5,353 nucleotides of DNA from Nitriliruptoraceae bacterium (GCA_003554005.1 PWEU01000193.1:1-5353), one strand, 5' to 3'. Numbered from the stretch's first letter, positions 1 through 5,260 are shown. The notes: generated by a model from the letters alone, not told the origin. Made by a program: numbers and translations.

Positions 1-626
1 CGCAGGATGTGATCGCTGACGGTCAGCACCGTGAGCGCGCGGACCCCGTGCTCGGCGGCGACGCCGTAGATCCCGGCCGCCTCCATCTCCACCGCGAGCA
101 CGCCCATCCCGCGCATGGTCTCCACCAGGGTGCCCCGGGGGTCGTAGAACTGGTCGGCGCTGTGCACGTTGCCGATCGCCACCGCCTGGTCGCGGGCCTC
201 GGCGGCCTCCGCCGCGGCGCGCAGCAGGTGGAAGTCCGCCGTGGCTGCGAAATCGAGACCGTCGTAGCGGGCACGGTTGACGCCGGAGTCGGTGCACGCT
301 CCGATGGCCAGCACGATGTCGCGGAGGGCAAGCTCCTCCTGCACCGCTCCGCAGGAGCCGACCCGCACCAACCGTTGCGCTCCGTACTCGCGGACCAACT
401 CGGTGGTGTAGATCGAGGCCGACGGGATCCCCATCCCGGTCCCGAGGACCGAGATCGGCATGCCCTGGTAGGTGCCGGTGAAAGCCAGCGCCCCACGGAC
501 CTCGTTGACCTGCTCCGCGGCGTCGAAGCACCGCTCGGCGATGTGGCGGGCACGTCGCGGATCACCGGGCAGCAGCACGGTGTCGGCGAACTGCCCGGGG
601 GCGGCGGAGAGGTGCGGGGTCGGCAT
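1..626 (-). CDS. deoD: Purine nucleoside phosphorylase, DeoD type (C-terminus cut by window edge)
   Basis: Cytosolic enzyme that cleaves purine (deoxy)ribonucleosides with phosphate to free base plus (deoxy)ribose-1-phosphate in purine salvage. The minus strand is open from ATG at 626 to the window edge, giving 208 residues of a family usually about 235-240 long. It aligns almost without gaps to E. coli DeoD as I remember it. Visible active-site residues are His5 (reaches into the neighbouring subunit), Gly21 and Arg25 in GDPRRAR, Arg44 in NEVR, Arg88 and Ser91 in VRVGSCGA, the E180-M181-E182 ribose-binding triplet, and Asp205 in VSDH, the proton donor to the base. The second catalytic residue, an Arg about 13 residues further on, lies outside the window. 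The start at 626 fits the family N-terminus (MxTPH) and has GAGGT five bases upstream; an in-frame ATG ten codons earlier (656) is less likely. The gene is divergent from the sirtuin gene. Hexameric DeoD type is inferred from motif matches. Confidence 0.96.
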   Translation of the reverse strand, partial: MPTPHLSAAPGQFADTVLLPGDPRRARHIAERCFDAAEQVNEVRGALAFTGTYQGMPISVLGTGMGIPSASIYTTELVREYGAQRLVRVGSCGAVQEELALRDIVLAIGACTDSGVNRARYDGLDFAATADFHLLRAAAEAAEARDQAVAIGNVHSADQFYDPRGTLVETMRGMGVLAVEMEAAGIYGVAAEHGVRALTVLTVSDHIL

Positions 627-706
627 GGCGGACCTCGGAGGTGGGTGGCGAAGCATCGACGCCTGCGAGTCAAGCAGCGACGGGCCCACGGCGCCGCCGG
701 CTCGCC

Positions 707-712
707 TACCTT
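707..712 (+). promoter_or_regulatory. Candidate -10 element of the sirtuin gene
   Basis: TACCTT fits the TAnnnT -10 consensus of housekeeping sigma factors in high-GC actinobacteria. It would start transcription near 719-720, leaving a leader of about 16 nt that begins at the ribosome binding site. No convincing -35 hexamer is visible 16-18 bp upstream. A similar CTACCnT element precedes the gene at 5268. The rest of the 627-735 divergent gap holds no other clear signal apart from a TTGACT on the minus strand (668-673) without a partner -10. Confidence 0.4.
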
Positions 713-719
713 GCCCGGC

Positions 720-725
720 AGGAGG
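720..725 (+). promoter_or_regulatory. Ribosome binding site deciding the sirtuin start
   Basis: AGGAGG, a complete Shine-Dalgarno core, lies 10 nt before ATG 736. It is the only good ribosome binding site in this frame near the point where sirtuin homology begins, so it argues against the much earlier in-frame ATG at 472, which would overlap deoD on the opposite strand. A second ATG at 740 is in another frame. Confidence 0.7.
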
Positions 726-735
726 CGACGACACC

Positions 736-1536
736 ATGGATGCACAGCGACGGCCCGGGGAACCGGAGCTCGACCCGGAGGGGGTGCGCGCCGTCGCCAC
801 ACGGATCCGCGCCGCCGACGTCGTCGTCGCCCTGACCGGCGCCGGGGTGTCGACCGCCTCTGGCATCCCGGACTTCCGTGGCCCCCAGGGGGTGTGGACC
901 AAGGATCCCAGCGCCCAGCGGTACGTGTCCATCGACGCCTATCTCGGCGACGACGAGATCCGTCGGGAGGCCTGGCGCCGCCGCGCGGCGGAGCCGACGT
1001 GGCAGGCCGAGCCGAACGAGGGCCACCTCGCCCTGGCGGAGCTCGAGCGGCTCGAGCGGCTGACCGCACTCATCACCCAGAACGTCGACGGCCTCCACCT
1101 GCTGGCCGGCAGCTCGCCCGGACGGGTGATCGAGATCCACGGCACGGTGCGGGAGGTCACGTGCCTGTCCTGCGACCGGCGGCAGCCGGCCCTGCCGGTC
1201 CTCGACCGGGTCCGCGCCGGCGACCACGACCCGCGCTGCGCGGACTGTGGCGGGATCCTCAAGAGCGCCACGGTCGCCTTCGGGCAGTCCCTGGACCCAG
1301 CGCTGCTCCAGCGGGCCCACGATGTGACCATGGCGGCCGACGTCTTCCTCGCCGTGGGAAGCTCGCTGACCGTGCATCCGGTGGCGCTCCTCCCCCGCAC
1401 GGCGCTGGAGGCCGGCGCGATGCTCGTGGTCATCAACGCCGAGCCGACGCCCTATGACGACCGCGCCGACGTGGTGCTGCGTACCGACGCGGGCACGGCA
1501 CTCGCCCACCTCGTCGCGGCGGTCCGCTCAGCCTGA
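736..1536 (+). CDS. Sir2-family NAD-dependent protein deacylase (sirtuin)
   Basis: A cytosolic sirtuin of 266 residues, a complete bacterial length. The family removes acyl groups from protein lysines using NAD, releasing nicotinamide and O-acyl-ADP-ribose. Motifs in order: NAD-binding GAGVSTASGIPDFRG (35-49); TQNVDGLH (114-121); catalytic His135 in EIHG; a zinc site of Cys143, Cys146, Cys168 and Cys171; VAFGQ (180-184), where most sirtuins have FGE; VGSSL (207-211); and VVINAEPTPYDDRAD near the C-terminus. At the acyl-selectivity position, where E. coli CobB and SIRT5 have YxxR, I align Trp80-x-x-Arg83, so acyl preference cannot be assumed. The start is set by AGGAGG at 720-725. It is divergent from deoD, and its stop overlaps the end of the SDR gene on the other strand. 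Family assignment is secure; the target proteins are unknown. It would commonly be labelled cobB, but it does not look like the E. coli CobB subgroup. Confidence 0.95.
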   Translation: MDAQRRPGEPELDPEGVRAVATRIRAADVVVALTGAGVSTASGIPDFRGPQGVWTKDPSAQRYVSIDAYLGDDEIRREAWRRRAAEPTWQAEPNEGHLALAELERLERLTALITQNVDGLHLLAGSSPGRVIEIHGTVREVTCLSCDRRQPALPVLDRVRAGDHDPRCADCGGILKSATVAFGQSLDPALLQRAHDVTMAADVFLAVGSSLTVHPVALLPRTALEAGAMLVVINAEPTPYDDRADVVLRTDAGTALAHLVAAVRSA

Positions 1537-1541
1537 GGCGG
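1524..1541. terminator. Possible bidirectional terminator at overlapping convergent stops
   Basis: The two opposing TGA stops (1534-1536 plus, 1528-1530 minus) form the inner part of an inverted repeat. CCGCTCA pairs with TGAGGCGG, leaving a single bulged G at 1537 and a 3-nt loop. It is a short stem of 7 bp with no T-run on either side, so any terminator role is weak. The three inner base pairs follow automatically from facing TGA codons, and only the CCGC/GCGG part is additional. Confidence 0.3.
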
Positions 1542-2181
1542 CGACCACCTCGGCGATCGCGTCGTCGATCGGGGTGTCGCCGCTGACGAGCTCGAAGGTC
1601 GCACCGATCGTGGCGTCGTCGGCGAGGCAGCGGGCGAGCACCGTGGCGACGTCCTGACGGGGGATGGTGCCGCGGGCATCGAGCCGAGGGACCCCGACCT
1701 GCACGCGCCCGGTGCCGGGCTCGTGGGTGAGACCACCGGGTCGCACGATCGTGGCCGCGAGGCCGCTGGCGACCAGGATCCGATCCCGGGCATGCATGGC
1801 GGCGAGGTAGTGCCGGATCCGCTCGTTGCCCCGCATCGGGTCGTCCGCAGCCATCGAGGACAGCATCACGAACCGGTCCACGCCGGCTTCCGTGCAGGCG
1901 TCGATGATCCGGACCGCACCGTGGAGGTCGACCCGCAGCGTCGCATCCGGACCCGTCTTCGACCCGGAACCGGCACAGAACGCGACCGCATCCACGCCGT
2001 CGACCACGCCGTCCAGGTCGCCCTCGAGGTCACCAACGACCACGGTGGCACCCAGCGCCTCCAACGGCGCGGCCTGAACGGGATCGCGGACCATGGCCCG
2101 GACCTCGGTCCCGTCCGCCAGCAGCTGACGGACCAGGGCGTTGCCCGTGCCCTTCGTCGAACCGATCACCAGGACCTGCAA
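1528..2181 (-). CDS. Atypical SDR-family NAD(P)-binding protein (SDR_a5 / YhfK-YwnB-like)
   Basis: A predicted soluble Rossmann-fold protein of 217 residues, the normal size for the atypical SDR group containing B. subtilis YhfK/YwnB and biliverdin reductase B. It begins directly at the first strand (QVLVIGSTKGTG) with the dinucleotide loop G7xxxG11xG13. VRDP (31-34), with Arg32, suits binding of the NADP 2'-phosphate, and GDL (50-52), LSSM (107-110) and TIVRPGGL (144-151) follow the family layout. At the YxxxK position Tyr125 is present but the Lys is Met129, so classical SDR chemistry may be absent. The start chosen is TTG at 2181, which has AAGGAG six bases upstream and begins where homologues begin. 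ATG at 2205 would add eight residues and lacks a properly spaced ribosome binding site. The gene is convergent with the sirtuin (9-nt overlap) and divergent from the flavoprotein. The substrate is unknown; it could be an oxidoreductase or an NADP-sensing regulator. Confidence 0.88.
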   Translation of the reverse strand: MQVLVIGSTKGTGNALVRQLLADGTEVRAMVRDPVQAAPLEALGATVVVGDLEGDLDGVVDGVDAVAFCAGSGSKTGPDATLRVDLHGAVRIIDACTEAGVDRFVMLSSMAADDPMRGNERIRHYLAAMHARDRILVASGLAATIVRPGGLTHEPGTGRVQVGVPRLDARGTIPRQDVATVLARCLADDATIGATFELVSGDTPIDDAIAEVVAASG

Positions 2182-2187
2182 CGAGCG

Positions 2188-2193
2188 CTCCTT
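2188..2193 (-). promoter_or_regulatory. Ribosome binding site supporting a TTG start for the SDR gene
   Basis: Read on the minus strand, AAGGAG sits six bases before TTG 2181. The alternative ATG at 2205 has only GAGG directly abutting it, which cannot act as a normal site. This makes TTG the better start and shortens the protein to the family's usual N-terminus. Confidence 0.65.
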
Positions 2194-2293
2194 GGAAGGG
2201 GACATCCTCGGCCGGGACGCTGTGGGAAGCTGCGCGACGTCCTGGGTGTTGCCTCGGACGGGCGCCGGCTCGACCCTCCGGCCCGTTCCCGCG

Positions 2294-2299
2294 AGGATA
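2294..2299 (-). promoter_or_regulatory. Candidate -10 element for the SDR gene in the divergent gap
   Basis: Minus-strand TATCCT matches TAnnnT. It would start a transcript near 2286 with a leader of roughly 105 nt. It overlaps the ribosome binding site of the divergent flavoprotein gene (2299-2303). For the plus strand the best pair I see is TTGCCT (2249-2254) with GACCCT (2272-2277) at 17-bp spacing, which is weak. The gap also holds a GC-rich imperfect inverted repeat, 2259-2268 with 2278-2285. Confidence 0.3.
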
Positions 2300-2303
2300 G
2301 GAG
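2299..2303 (+). promoter_or_regulatory. Ribosome binding site of the FAD oxidoreductase gene
   Basis: AGGAG lies five bases before GTG 2309 and decides this start. The reading frame is open further upstream, but that extension has no FAD-binding homology and runs opposite the SDR gene. Confidence 0.7.
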
Positions 2304-2308
2304 CGCAC

Positions 2309-3754
2309 GTGGCACGCAGGGACCTGATCGTGGTCGGCGGCGGGACCGCCGGGCTCGTGGCGGCCGTCGGCGCCGCCGGCCAGGGCGCCAACGTCACCCT
2401 GCTCGAGCGTGCGAGGACCGGCGGGGACTGCCTGTGGACCGGGTGCGTGCCCTCGAAGGCGCTGCTGGCCGCGGCCTCGGCTGCCCACACCGCCCGCCAC
2501 AGCGGCCACCTCGGCGTCCATGCCGACCAGGTCACCGTCGACCTCGCCGAGGTCATGAGCCACGTCCGCGGGGCGATCGGTGCGTTGGAGCCGCACGACA
2601 GCCCGGACCGGCTCCGGGCCGAGGGCGTCGAGGTGGTCCAGGGCGAGGCACGGTTCGTGGCCGACGACACGGTCGCCGTGGACGGACAGCGGCTGCGCTT
2701 CCGCACCGCCATGGTGGCCACCGGTGCCGCGCCGGTCCTGCCGCCGATCGACGGGCTCGCCGATGCGGCGCCGATGACGACCGACACGGTGTGGGACCTC
2801 GAGGAGCTACCTGCTCGACTGGTCGTGCTCGGCGGTGGCCCGATCGGCTGCGAGCTCGGGCAGGCCTTCGCCCGGCTCGGAGCCGAGGTGACCATCGTGG
2901 AGATGGAGGCGCGCCTGCTCCCGCGGGAGGAGCCCGAGGCCAGCGAGGCCCTCCAGGCCGCGTTGGTGCGCGAGGGCGTCGACGTGCGCACCGGGGCGCG
3001 CGCCACCGCCGTCACGCCCGCAGGCGACGGCGACGACGGCTGGCAGCTCACCCTGCAGCGTGGCGACGCACCCCCCGACGAGGTGGGCTTCGACCGGATC
3101 CTGGTCGCCGTCGGTCGGCGGCCACGGACCACCGGCCTCGGGCTCGAGGCCGCGGGCATCGAGGTGGACGGCCGCGGCGCGGTCGTGGTGGACGACCTGC
3201 TGCGCACGACCAACCGGAGGGTGTACGCCGGCGGGGACGTCACGGCGCTGCTGCCCTTCACCCACGTGGCCTCCGCCCACGGCGCGACGGTGGTGCAGAA
3301 CGCCCTGTTCGGGCTGCGGGCCCGGGTCGATCACGAGCGCATCCCATGGGTCACCTTCACCGACCCCGAGGTGGCCCGGGTCGGGCTCAGCGCCGCCGAG
3401 GCCCGCGAGCGGTTCGGGCCCGGCATCCGTGTCCGGCGTGCGGCCCACGCCGAGGTCGACCGGGCGTGGGCGGAGGCGCGGACCGACGGGTTCGCACAGC
3501 TGGTCGGTGATCCCAAGGGGCGACTTGTCGGGGCGACCGTGGTCGGCCCGCGCGCCGGCGAGACGATCGGCGAGGTCGTGGCCTGGCGCCAGCAGGGCGC
3601 GAAGCTGTCCGCGATCGCGCGGGGGTCCACCCACGCCTTCCCGACCTGGAGCGACGACATCGCCGCCGCGTCGCTCACGGAGCTCCGCGCGGCGCTCGCG
3701 AGGTTGCGCCCGGCCACCCGGGCCGTGCTGTGGGCCCGGCGCCTGCGACGCTGA
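2309..3754 (+). CDS. FAD-dependent pyridine nucleotide-disulfide oxidoreductase, mercuric-reductase-like (no Hg signature)
   Basis: A class I flavin disulfide reductase of 481 residues, related to dihydrolipoamide dehydrogenase and MerA. The family passes electrons from NAD(P)H through FAD to a cysteine pair and on to a substrate. Visible parts: FAD-binding GGGTAG (10-15) with Glu33 ending the second strand; redox-active Cys41 and Cys46 in GGDCLWTGCVPSK; ATGA (137-140); a second nucleotide fold GGGPIG (175-180) with Glu198, which suggests NADH preference; FAD-contacting YAGGD (306-310); then the dimerisation domain. The usual HxHPTxSE near the C-terminus reads HAFPTWSD, so the catalytic His is Phe444 and its Glu partner is Asp449. 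There is no N-terminal heavy-metal domain and no C-terminal Cys pair; the only other Cys is Cys181. Mercuric reduction is therefore unlikely, and lipoamide reduction is doubtful. The last ~27 residues form a basic, Arg-rich amphipathic tail. The GTG start is set by AGGAG. The gene converges on a membrane-lipid operon. Confidence 0.93.
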   Translation: MARRDLIVVGGGTAGLVAAVGAAGQGANVTLLERARTGGDCLWTGCVPSKALLAAASAAHTARHSGHLGVHADQVTVDLAEVMSHVRGAIGALEPHDSPDRLRAEGVEVVQGEARFVADDTVAVDGQRLRFRTAMVATGAAPVLPPIDGLADAAPMTTDTVWDLEELPARLVVLGGGPIGCELGQAFARLGAEVTIVEMEARLLPREEPEASEALQAALVREGVDVRTGARATAVTPAGDGDDGWQLTLQRGDAPPDEVGFDRILVAVGRRPRTTGLGLEAAGIEVDGRGAVVVDDLLRTTNRRVYAGGDVTALLPFTHVASAHGATVVQNALFGLRARVDHERIPWVTFTDPEVARVGLSAAEARERFGPGIRVRRAAHAEVDRAWAEARTDGFAQLVGDPKGRLVGATVVGPRAGETIGEVVAWRQQGAKLSAIARGSTHAFPTWSDDIAAASLTELRAALARLRPATRAVLWARRLRR

Positions 3755-3759
3755 CCGGG

Positions 3760-3785
3760 CTCGGCGGCCGACTCACGCCGCCGAG
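3760..3785. terminator. Perfect 9-bp stem-loop between convergent genes
   Basis: CTCGGCGGC (3760-3768) and GCCGCCGAG (3777-3785) are exact reverse complements separated by an 8-nt loop. The structure begins six bases after the flavoprotein stop and includes the stop and last codons of the phosphatidyltransferase. It lacks a T-run, which is common for stem-loop terminators in high-GC actinobacteria. Its position at a convergent junction suits a bidirectional terminator. Confidence 0.6.
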
Positions 3786-4378
3786 AGGACCCGTCGCGCT
3801 AGCCGGACCCGCTGGAGGATCGTCACGCCAACCACAGCGGCGAAGGCCCAGGCGATCGGGGCCATCGCGGCCGGGAACACCACCATCGCGGTGTGCACCG
3901 CGATGGTCTCGGTGCCCTCCGCCAGCCCGCCGGTGAAGTGGAAGGTCCGGCTGTCCGGCGCCTCGACGCCGGCCCTCTCGGCCGCCGCCGAGTAGGCCAG
4001 CAGCGAGGCCCCGTTGACGTAGTAGGTCAGCAGCAGGACCAGGCAGGCGGTCGCGGCCTCGGGCTGCCCGATCGCGCAGCCCACCACGAAGGTGCCGTAG
4101 GCCGCCATGTCCGAGGTCAGGTCCGCCCATCCGCCGAAGGCGCCGGCCTCCCCCCGGGCCCGCGCCACCGGACCGTCCAGCCCGTCGGGGATGCGTGACA
4201 ACAGCCACAGCCCGGCGGCCAGCGGGAAGGCGGCGGCCGCGGCGGCCACGGCAGCAGCCAGCGCGAGCACCAAGCCGAGGACGGTCAGGGCCATCGGCCG
4301 CACGCCGCGACGCGCGAGAGCGGCACCGGCGCGGTCGAAGGTCGACGCCAGCCGGCGCCGGAGCGGAGCGTCGAGCAC
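3773..4378 (-). CDS. CDP-alcohol phosphatidyltransferase family protein, YnjF type
   Basis: A predicted integral membrane enzyme of 201 residues with about six hydrophobic segments (roughly 29-50, 51-62, 93-107, 110-130, 158-174 and 175-189). The family moves a phosphatidyl (or similar phosphoalcohol) group from a CDP-linked donor to an alcohol acceptor, making phospholipid head groups at the inner face of the membrane. The metal-binding signature is complete: D65-G-L-D68-G-x2-A72-R73-x8-G82-x3-D86-x3-D90. A second block, FHFTGGLAEGTETI (146-159), resembles the equivalent region of E. coli YnjF as I recall it and sets it apart from PgsA, PssA and the inositol-phosphate synthases. The acceptor alcohol is unknown. 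The start is GTG 4378, with GGGAG six bases upstream inside the last codons of the VTT gene and only three bases between that gene's TAG and this GTG, so the two are one operon and very likely translationally coupled. The 3' end converges with the flavoprotein gene 18 bp away. Confidence 0.9.
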   Translation of the reverse strand: MLDAPLRRRLASTFDRAGAALARRGVRPMALTVLGLVLALAAAVAAAAAAFPLAAGLWLLSRIPDGLDGPVARARGEAGAFGGWADLTSDMAAYGTFVVGCAIGQPEAATACLVLLLTYYVNGASLLAYSAAAERAGVEAPDSRTFHFTGGLAEGTETIAVHTAMVVFPAAMAPIAWAFAAVVGVTILQRVRLARRVLSAA

Positions 4379-4381
4379 GGC

Positions 4382-5083
4382 CTACTCCCGGATGACCTCG
4401 GGCTCGGGCCGGCGCGCCCGCAGCCGACGCGCGATCACCGAGGTCCCGACGAGCAACGCAAGGTAGGCGCCCACCGACGCGAGGAAGCGCGGGGAGGTCG
4501 GATCGTCCAACGCTCCCCCGGTGGAGGCCAGGATCAACACGCCCGGGACGATGCCGATCGCCGTGGCCATCACGTACGCCGTCAGCCCGATCGCGGTGAT
4601 GCCGGCGACGAGGTTCACGACGTTGAAGGGGAACAGCGGGATCAGACGGACGACCAGCACGCTCATGAACCCGCGCTCACCGAGGTGACGGTCGACGGCC
4701 TGGACCCGCTCCCCCGCCAGTTCCTCGACGGCGCTGCGGCCGATGGCGCGGCCCACCAGGAAGGCACCCGTCGCTCCGAGCGTGGCCCCGACCAGCGCGG
4801 TCGCCGCCCCGAGCAGCGGCCCGAACACCACACCGGCGGCCAGGGGGAAGGGCGTCCCGGGTAGCAGTAGCACGGTGGCCACGGCGTACAGCAGGGCGAA
4901 CAGCAGCGGGGCGGCGGGCCCCCACCCGCTCACCTGCTCGCGCAGCCCGGCGATCGAGAGGTCGTCGGTCACCAGCACCAGGCTCCCGGCGATCACCACC
5001 AGCAGCAGCAGGACACCGAGCCGGAGCCAGGCGCCGCGACGGCGGACCCCCCGCGCGTGAGGATCGGTCGTGGTGGTGGGCAC
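4382..5083 (-). CDS. TVP38/TMEM64 family membrane protein (VTT domain, YdjX/YdjZ-like)
   Basis: An integral membrane protein of 233 residues, normal for the TVP38/TMEM64 branch of the DedA/VTT superfamily. It has a basic cytoplasmic N-terminus (RGVRRR), a first membrane helix (about 20-38), then the VTT core: PGTPFPLAAGVVFGPLLG (75-92), GATLGATGAFLVGRAIGR (99-116) and the diagnostic RLIPLFPFNVVNLVAGIT (146-163). Further hydrophobic segments lie at about 164-187 and 200-217, and the charged tail is Arg-rich. Relatives in this superfamily act as lipid scramblases or undecaprenyl-phosphate flippases; the substrate of the TVP38/TMEM64 branch is not settled, so lipid movement is an inference here. 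The start is GTG 5083, with GGAG six bases upstream. It is the first gene of a two-gene operon with the phosphatidyltransferase. No clear promoter is visible in the gap upstream (5084-5267). Confidence 0.92.
   Translation of the reverse strand: MPTTTTDPHARGVRRRGAWLRLGVLLLLVVIAGSLVLVTDDLSIAGLREQVSGWGPAAPLLFALLYAVATVLLLPGTPFPLAAGVVFGPLLGAATALVGATLGATGAFLVGRAIGRSAVEELAGERVQAVDRHLGERGFMSVLVVRLIPLFPFNVVNLVAGITAIGLTAYVMATAIGIVPGVLILASTGGALDDPTSPRFLASVGAYLALLVGTSVIARRLRARRPEPEVIRE
4385..4389 (-). promoter_or_regulatory. Ribosome binding site embedded in the end of the VTT gene
   Basis: Minus-strand GGGAG spans the last two sense codons of the VTT gene (CGG GAG) and lies six bases before GTG 4378, with the TAG stop inside the spacer. 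Ribosomes ending the first gene are therefore placed on the start of the second, which indicates coupled synthesis of the two membrane proteins. Confidence 0.65.
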
Positions 5084-5196
5084 CGGGAGCTCCGTTCAGG
5101 TCTGGTCGCGGTGGCAACACCTGGGACGGCCGACCCCATCCATCCCATTCTCGGTCCTGGTTCGCAGCCGGCAGCGCGTGCGGCCGGCGGCGTATG

Positions 5197-5233
5197 CGGC
5201 CGGGCCGCGGCGCCGGCCGGGCCGCGGCGCCGG
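5197..5233. repeat. Perfect 17-bp tandem duplication upstream of the 5268 gene
   Basis: A 17-bp unit occurs twice without mismatch (5199-5215 and 5216-5232), and periodicity holds over the whole 37 bp. Each copy contains the overlapping palindromes CCGCGG and GGCGCC. A degenerate earlier copy begins with TGCGGCCGG at 5179, which recurs at 5195. The block ends where a -35 element for the TACCGT at 5255 would be expected, so it could hold a regulator site, or it may simply be slippage in very GC-rich sequence. The rest of the 5084-5267 gap shows only a short CCATC repeat (5136-5148). Confidence 0.7.
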
Positions 5234-5254
5234 TGGGTCGCCGGCACCCTCGGC

Positions 5255-5260
5255 TACCGT
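5255..5260 (+). promoter_or_regulatory. Candidate -10 element giving a leaderless transcript
   Basis: TACCGT matches TAnnnT and ends seven bases before ATG 5268. Transcription would then begin at or within a base of the A of the start codon. There is no Shine-Dalgarno sequence before this ATG, which fits leaderless translation as is frequent in actinobacteria. No recognisable -35 hexamer is present. Confidence 0.5.

Noticed and set aside
472..735. Extended N-terminus of the sirtuin from ATG 472
   Set aside because: It overlaps deoD antisense, shows no homology, and a complete Shine-Dalgarno sequence marks ATG 736.
9..1457. Plus-strand 482-codon open frame across deoD and the sirtuin
   Set aside because: It runs antisense to deoD and in another frame over the sirtuin; its product is Arg/Gly/His-rich low-complexity sequence typical of a shadow frame in GC-rich DNA.
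2259..2285. Imperfect inverted repeat in the SDR/flavoprotein gap as a riboswitch or attenuator
   Set aside because: An 8-bp stem with a 2-nt bulge is expected by chance at this GC content, and no conserved riboswitch core or leader peptide is visible.
2206..3261. Upstream extension of the SDR frame opposite the flavoprotein (open for more than 1 kb)
   Set aside because: It is Ser/Arg/Pro/Thr-rich with no family resemblance, lies antisense to a clear enzyme gene, and has no ribosome binding site supporting a longer start.
1723..3510. Plus-strand 595-codon open frame over the SDR and flavoprotein genes
   Set aside because: Arg/Gly-rich shadow translation without motifs; the overlapping frames encode well-recognised proteins.
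2309..3754. Annotation of the flavoprotein as merA (mercury resistance)
   Set aside because: No heavy-metal-binding N-terminal domain, no C-terminal Cys pair, Phe in place of the active-site Tyr, and no merR, merT or merP neighbour.
2309..3754. Annotation of the flavoprotein as lpdA of a 2-oxoacid dehydrogenase complex
   Set aside because: The His-Glu pair is missing, the Cys motif is GGDCLWTGC rather than GGTCLNVGC, and no E1 or E2 gene is nearby.
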